Positions 63,332-64,000 of a stretch of 64,000 nucleotides of DNA are shown here, piece by piece. Each line of letters begins with the position of its first letter. Position 1 is the first letter of the stretch. The position numbers and the translations under genes are program-made. The DNA is from an uncultured Armatimonadota bacterium (lineage in GTDB: Bacteria > Armatimonadota > Fimbriimonadia > Fimbriimonadales > Fimbriimonadaceae). Under the pieces are notes generated by a model, which was not told where the DNA came from, did not search any database, and was given only the letters and a program-made list of their open reading frames with translations. The stretch lies in assembly GCA_903927345.1 (NCBI GenBank), contig CAIYMO010000031.1, positions 62,001-126,000 on the forward strand, read 5' to 3'.

Positions 63332-64000
63332 GTGACCGCAAAGCGCCGACTTCCCAAACCGCTCCTTGTTGCTGGCGGAATCTGTCTCTTCCTGCTTTCG
63401 CTCGTCGGCGTCGCCTACGCGCTCACCGACATCCCCCGCGCTGCCTCAAGCCTCAAAGAAAACGAAGCGAAAGCCAAGGCTGCCGGACTCTTCGCAAACT
63501 CAGCCGAGTTCGTCGCGACACTCCAAGTCCCCGAAAGCGAGAACGGCGCCCCGCTTCTCAAGGAAGCCATCGACCTGTACGAAGGCGAGTTCAAGAGCCT
63601 GAAATACTTCGGTCAAGACAACAAGACGATGAACAACGAAATCGTCGTCTCCGCCTACGACAAATTCGGATCCGGCTGGCAAAAGGTCGACGAACTCCCT
63701 AAGTTCAAATACTGCATCTTCCCCCGCGACCGATCTCCGATGATCGACGCGCTCTTTCCTGAATTCGCCACGGTCAAGTCAATCGCCAAACTGGCCCAAT
63801 ATCGCGCCATTGTGGCGCTAGAACGGAACGAACCAAAAGTCGCCGCAGAAGCATGGCGGCGTTGTGCCACCCTCGCCGCCGTCTGCGATGATGAACCGAT
63901 TCTGATTGGTCTCCTCGTCCGCATCGCCTGCGAAAGCATCGTCGAAGAGTCAATCCGAAAAGCGCTTAACCAGCGAGGCACCGACCCTGCTTGGCGCTCC
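63332..64000 (+). CDS. N-terminal part of a truncated membrane-anchored hypothetical protein
   Basis: The frame is open to the right edge, so the gene is cut and absent from the ORF track. From the GTG it encodes a basic N-terminus, one transmembrane helix (LLVAGGICLFLLSLVGVAYAL) and a soluble, mostly helical region of 190 residues with cysteines (CATLAAVCDDEPILIGLLVR). This resembles hypothetical proteins common in Planctomycetes and Armatimonadota, whose function is unknown. Confidence 0.65.
   Translation, partial: MTAKRRLPKPLLVAGGICLFLLSLVGVAYALTDIPRAASSLKENEAKAKAAGLFANSAEFVATLQVPESENGAPLLKEAIDLYEGEFKSLKYFGQDNKTMNNEIVVSAYDKFGSGWQKVDELPKFKYCIFPRDRSPMIDALFPEFATVKSIAKLAQYRAIVALERNEPKVAAEAWRRCATLAAVCDDEPILIGLLVRIACESIVEESIRKALNQRGTDPAWRS

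Overview
The window reads as chromosomal DNA of a didermic, heterotrophic bacterium, most likely Armatimonadota (Fimbriimonadia-like). The basis is the gene mix, not a marker gene: pseudopilins ending in a WADGH-type motif, lipobox-bearing small proteins, DUF1800, DUF4230 and DUF4965 proteins, TolC and LemA families, large secreted glycosidases and a CheC/CheD/CheX chemotaxis set. Genes are packed tightly, often with ATGA or TTGA stop/start overlaps. I see no rRNA, tRNA, CRISPR array, phage or insertion sequence.

Layout. 1-2.1 kb: end of a truncated gene, then a nitroreductase, a small membrane protein and a Derlin/rhomboid-like protein. 2.2-7.15 kb: a yybP-ykoY (Mn2+) riboswitch candidate followed by a TolC / ABC / HlyD exporter operon. 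7.16-9.7 kb: queC, queE and metK. 9.7-12.7 kb: two tandem copies of a [pseudopilin + small lipoprotein] module and another lipoprotein. 13.4-16.4 kb: dgcN-dgcA-gnd operon. 16.5-22.6 kb: DedA, glycosyltransferase, DinG-like helicase, EamA transporter, PhyH oxygenase and a divergent AraC regulator. 22.6-31.1 kb: secreted beta-propeller/phosphoesterase, propeller lipoprotein, DUF4965 glycosidase-like protein, DUF4230, DUF1800. 31.2-39.1 kb: coiled-coil membrane protein, SRPBCC protein, ABC-F, FAD oxidoreductase, CPBP protease, ruvB. 39.1-43.9 kb: secreted GH2 beta-galactosidase and an M48 protease. 44-48.7 kb: cheC-cheD-HDOD-cheB-cheR-cheY-cheX. 48.7-51.5 kb: an AccB-like protein without its biotin lysine, a pilin-like protein, accC and nusB. 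51.6-57.3 kb: subtilase, folD, alpha/beta hydrolase, lemA and a two-part neighbour gene. 57.4-64 kb: a double GH29 fucosidase, a potassium channel with regulatory domains on both sides, rpoN and a truncated gene.

The most striking non-coding signal is that at least twelve genes carry a TAAACT/TATAAT/TAGACT-like hexamer 5-8 nt (most often exactly 6 nt) before the start codon, including GTG and TTG starts. That places the expected transcription start on the start codon, so these genes are probably transcribed leaderless. Operon-internal che genes instead carry Shine-Dalgarno sequences.

Best candidates for something undescribed: the riboswitch-controlled tripartite exporter; the non-biotinylatable BCCP paralogue in an accC operon, which resembles plant BADC proteins; the tandem pseudopilin/lipoprotein modules; and the widespread leaderless promoter architecture.
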